A DNA stretch of 24,452 bases from a virus. The stretch covers positions 1 through 24,452 of IMG/VR virus record IMGVR_UViG_3300044984_003568. One strand, 5' to 3'. Of the stretch, positions 22,927 through 24,452 are shown in pieces. Below the pieces are notes generated by a model. The model was not told the origin of the DNA. It worked only from the letters and a program-made list of their open reading frames with translations, and ran no database searches. The position numbers and the translations under genes are program-made. Each line of letters begins with the position of its first letter. Position 1 is the stretch's first letter.

Positions 22927-23298
22927 TTATTCGCTAACAGTTTGAAATTGTTCCACTGCCAGGCGTTTAAATTCGCTCAATTCTGATAAGACTTTCAAAA
23001 TCGCCTTCAAGGTTTCTTTGTTACTACGCGATAAACTTTCCAACTGTTCTGCGCTTTGTTCCGGCAGAAACAGCGCGATTTGATCTGTCAAATCGCTTTT
23101 CTTAGCTACCGGTTCACCTCGCTTTGTCTTATATTCTTTTGGCTTGTATATTCCAAGCCGGGACAGTTTAGCGATCAGACTTGCCGGTTTTTTCCCCATA
23201 ATCGAAGAAATTTCATCAACACTTTTTCCAGCCCCATACAACTCACACAACTGTGAGGTTTGTTCTTCAGTATAATTTACAACAGTTTTTTCAGCCAT
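22927..23298 (-). CDS. T5 A2-like small DNA-binding protein
   Basis: This 123-aa protein begins with a helix-turn-helix (YTEEQTSQLCELYGAGKSVDEISSIMGKKPASLIAKLSRLGIY, about 9-52) followed by the basic segment KPKEYKTKRGEPVAKK. This pattern of an SxxSLIAKLSRxGIY helix and YKTKxGE is seen in small phage proteins related, as I recall, to T5 A2, a pre-early DNA-binding protein of about 135 aa that acts with A1 in second-step DNA transfer. The C-terminal half is helical and Leu-rich, probably for dimers. An AAGGA site lies about 11 bases before the ATG. The pairing with an A1-like gene in the same operon supports the call; alone it would be a generic HTH regulator. Confidence 0.65.
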   Translation of the reverse strand: MAEKTVVNYTEEQTSQLCELYGAGKSVDEISSIMGKKPASLIAKLSRLGIYKPKEYKTKRGEPVAKKSDLTDQIALFLPEQSAEQLESLSRSNKETLKAILKVLSELSEFKRLAVEQFQTVSE

Positions 23299-23332
23299 GA
23301 TATATATATCCTTTTAATCGCAAAAAAGAAAA

Positions 23333-23365
23333 CTAGAATATAACGCGATTATTTTTATATTCTAG
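23333..23365. other. Inverted repeat upstream of A2-like gene
   Basis: An 11-bp perfect inverted repeat CTAGAATATAA / TTATATTCTAG with an 11-base loop fills the gap before the A2-like start. It may be an operator or a weak terminator for the small upstream genes. No U run follows in message direction. Confidence 0.5.
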
Positions 23366-23380
23366 CGTACTACTAAAAAT

Positions 23381-23599
23381 TTAAATAACAAATAAATTGA
23401 GAATCTTAATCCTATCATGCTCCGGGTTGGTTAAATTTTCGATTAGCGCGTGCTTGCGTGCCTTGTAGTCGGCAAAGCAAAGCACGCCGCTTAAAAAGGC
23501 TTTATTTAAAGCGTTACAGGTACGCTTTGCGCCTCTTATTTCAAAGCCATAGGGCGTTAAGCGAATTTCCCGCGTAGTTAATAAAAGATTTTTACACAT
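23381..23599 (-). CDS. Small protein of unknown function
   Basis: I do not recognise this 72-aa product. It is basic in the N-terminal half (REIRLTPYGFEIRGAKRTCNALNKAF) with one hydrophobic patch (LSGVLCFADY) and no membrane helix. A GGTGAAG site lies about eight bases before the ATG. The reading frame overlaps the end of the 46-aa ORF upstream by 22 bp in another frame, as coupled small early genes often do. It is the second gene of the putative early operon. Confidence 0.6.
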   Translation of the reverse strand: MCKNLLLTTREIRLTPYGFEIRGAKRTCNALNKAFLSGVLCFADYKARKHALIENLTNPEHDRIKILNLFVI

Positions 23600-23718
23600 G
23601 TTTTCTTCACCCTATATAAATACAACTTTAAAATATAACCAAATATAGCCCATAAAGGGACATTATTTGGCTTAATATGGCGATTAGCGGCGATAGAGTG
23701 CCGCGCACAATATATCAT
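23578..23718 (-). CDS. Tiny ORF (46 aa) with strong ribosome site, first gene of the early operon
   Basis: On the minus strand AGGAG-TTACTACC-ATG opens a 46-codon frame starting MIYCARHSIAANRHIKP and ending CVKIFY. The ribosome site is among the best in the module. The product is basic with a hydrophobic middle (VPLWAIFGYILKLYLY) that could cross or touch the membrane. The stop lies inside the next gene. No homologue is recognised; it may be a small phage effector or a translated leader that couples the next gene. Confidence 0.45.
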   Translation of the reverse strand: MIYCARHSIAANRHIKPNNVPLWAIFGYILKLYLYRVKKTCVKIFY

Positions 23719-23768
23719 GGTAGTAACTCCTGAAAAAGAAAAAAAAGAATAAGTAAGGCTAAATATAG

Positions 23769-23798
23769 CTTGATTGCATTGTCACATATGCAATCAAG
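23769..23798. other. Leader hairpin of the early operon
   Basis: An 11-bp perfect inverted repeat CTTGATTGCAT / ATGCAATCAAG with an 8-base loop sits in the predicted leader, about 50 bases before the ribosome site of the 46-aa ORF. A U-rich stretch follows 20-30 bases later, too far for a standard terminator. It may be an operator or RNA control element. Confidence 0.5.
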
Positions 23799-23889
23799 TT
23801 TACCTCATAAAGCCTAGGCAAAGCGCGCGGTGGGCTTACTTCGTTTTCATTTTTTTAAAGAGCGGGTCGGTTGCTAGTCGATGAGATGA

Positions 23890-23933
23890 ATTATACAGCA
23901 AAATCGACCGCCGTACATAGTACAAGTGTACTA
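23890..23933 (-). promoter_or_regulatory. Predicted early promoter with 16-bp palindromic operator at about -42
   Basis: On the minus strand a perfect TATAAT lies at 23890-23895 with no good -35 box. Instead TAGTACAAGTGTACTA, with 7-bp perfect arms, lies at 23918-23933, centred near -42. This spacing fits an activator replacing the -35 contact, or a repressor. A near copy of the same element lies at 24211-24226. Confidence 0.55.
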
Positions 23934-24061
23934 ATTTTCACTTTTTTTCGCTTTTTTTCGCTTTTTTTACGATTTTTTCACTTTTTCTTTTTGTAAATAG
24001 TACGTTAGCACTATTTTTTGCTAGTACGAAAAAACTATTTACAATGGGCGTTTTCGCACTT

Positions 24062-24210
24062 TTTTTCCTTCATTCAGAAAAATAAATTTTTGTCAAGCGT
24101 TTTTCCTTCATTCAGAAAAATAAATTTTTGTCAAGCGTTTTTCCTTCATTCAGAAAAATAAATTTTTGTCAAGCGTTTTTCCTTCATTCAGAAAAATAAA
24201 TTTTTGTCAA
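24062..24210. repeat. Four tandem 38-bp repeats
   Basis: Identical 38-bp units start at 24062, 24100, 24138 and 24176; the last lacks its final three bases. Each unit holds CCTTCATTCAGAAAAATAAA and then T5-GTCAAGCG, so A and T runs recur at a spacing that could cause DNA bending. The absence of any difference between copies points to recent or actively maintained amplification. Confidence 0.95.
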
Positions 24211-24226
24211 TAGTACAAGTATACTA
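24211..24226. promoter_or_regulatory. Second copy of the operator-like palindrome
   Basis: TAGTACAAGTATACTA differs by one base from the element at 23918-23933, which breaks one pair of the palindrome. The two copies bracket the 38-bp array. Confidence 0.55.
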
Positions 24227-24239
24227 GGAACGCAAATGA

Positions 24240-24342
24240 GACTCATTTGCATTTGAGAATGCGTCTCATTTGCATTTGAGAATGCGTCTCATTTGCATTT
24301 GATAATGCGTCTCATTTGCATTTGATAATGAGTCTCATTCGC
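24240..24342. repeat. Four tandem 23-bp repeats plus a partial fifth
   Basis: Units start at 24240, 24263, 24286 and 24309, with a partial one at 24332. The core is GTCTCATTTGCATTTGAGAA, with a G/T change in the later copies. At the left border GCAAATGAG-A-CTCATTTGC (24232-24250) forms a perfect inverted repeat, and at the right AATGAG-T-CTCATT does, so the array is bounded by palindromes. Confidence 0.93.
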
Positions 24343-24359
24343 AGGCAGGCCTGCCTGCG
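24340..24359. repeat. 20-bp perfect GC-rich palindrome
   Basis: The half-site CGCAGGCAGG is followed at once by its complement, with no loop. It marks a sharp change from AT-rich repeats to GC-rich DNA at the right end of the window. Confidence 0.9.
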
Positions 24360-24452
24360 CCGCTGCGCCAGTGGGAACCCGAGCCAAGTGTAAAACCGAG
24401 TGTTACGTGTGCGCCAGGCAGCAAGTGAAAATGCGAGCCAAGTGTGGCCGCG

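Larger units (their letters stand above)
23719..24452. other. Repeat-rich non-coding region upstream of the early operon
   Basis: About 730 bp without a supportable gene. It contains a leader hairpin, a promoter with palindromic site, T-rich tracts such as repeated C-T7-CG around 23940-23970, an 11-bp inverted repeat TTGTAAATAGT / ACTATTTACAA (23991-24001 and 24034-24044), two tandem arrays, a 20-bp palindrome, and a GC-rich last 110 bp where CGAGCCAAGTGT occurs at 24380-24391 and 24434-24445, perhaps the start of a further repeat of about 54 bp cut by the window edge. Confidence 0.8.

Noticed and set aside
23056-23256. 66-codon plus-strand frame opposite the A2-like gene
   Set aside because: Antisense shadow without ribosome site; the minus-strand gene has domain support.
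24062-24342. 38-bp and 23-bp arrays as CRISPR
   Set aside because: Copies abut with no spacers between them.

Overview
The window is most of the late (structural) half of a tailed-phage genome plus a small module at its other end. Every gene I can support is on the minus strand, so biological order runs from high to low coordinates. The sequence is AT-rich, genes are tightly packed with ATGA-type overlaps and Shine-Dalgarno sites, and the tail genes follow the lambda order H-M-L-K-I-J. This points to a long non-contractile-tailed phage (siphovirus) of a bacterium, probably Gram-negative. I cannot name the host. No integrase, repressor, lysis gene, tRNA or CRISPR array is visible.

Region by region, in transcription order. 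(1) 24452-23719: about 730 bp without an obvious gene, holding four 38-bp tandem repeats, four 23-bp tandem repeats, a 20-bp perfect palindrome, T-rich tracts, and a likely promoter with a 16-bp palindromic operator-like site. (2) 23718-20909: a small operon of two tiny ORFs, a small DNA-binding protein resembling phage T5 A2, a three-helix membrane protein, and a 538-aa metallophosphoesterase resembling phage T5 A1. In T5, A1 and A2 are the pre-early proteins needed for two-step DNA transfer. (3) 20908-20007: about 900 bp without a gene, containing a 30-bp perfect palindrome whose core is an exact bacterial parS sequence (TGTTTCACGTGAAACA), ten 14-bp tandem iterons beside it, a GC-rich inverted-repeat island, about nine copies of a 22-26-bp AT-rich repeat, and a promoter for the terminase genes. 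(4) 20006-15844: small and large terminase, two HNH endonucleases, and an HK97-type portal. (5) 15857-10671: a prohead protease fused to the HK97-fold major capsid protein (with a good internal start), a probable decoration/fibre protein, a membrane-anchored protein, and head-tail connector, neck and tail-terminator genes. (6) 10618-1: major tail protein, tail-assembly chaperone with a predicted -1 frameshift (lambda G/GT), tape measure, then M, L, K, I and the N-terminus of J.

The main point of interest is the combination in regions 1-3: a T5-like DNA-transfer module on a lambda-type virion genome, bracketed by two repeat-rich non-coding zones, with a host-type parS centromere and iterons at the junction with the terminase genes. 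The module also differs in word use from the structural block: GATC is almost absent from 1-20006 but common in 20909-23400, while CTAG is abundant in the former. This suggests separate origins. The junction could be an injection-stop region, a packaging site, a plasmid-like partition/replication locus, or several of these.
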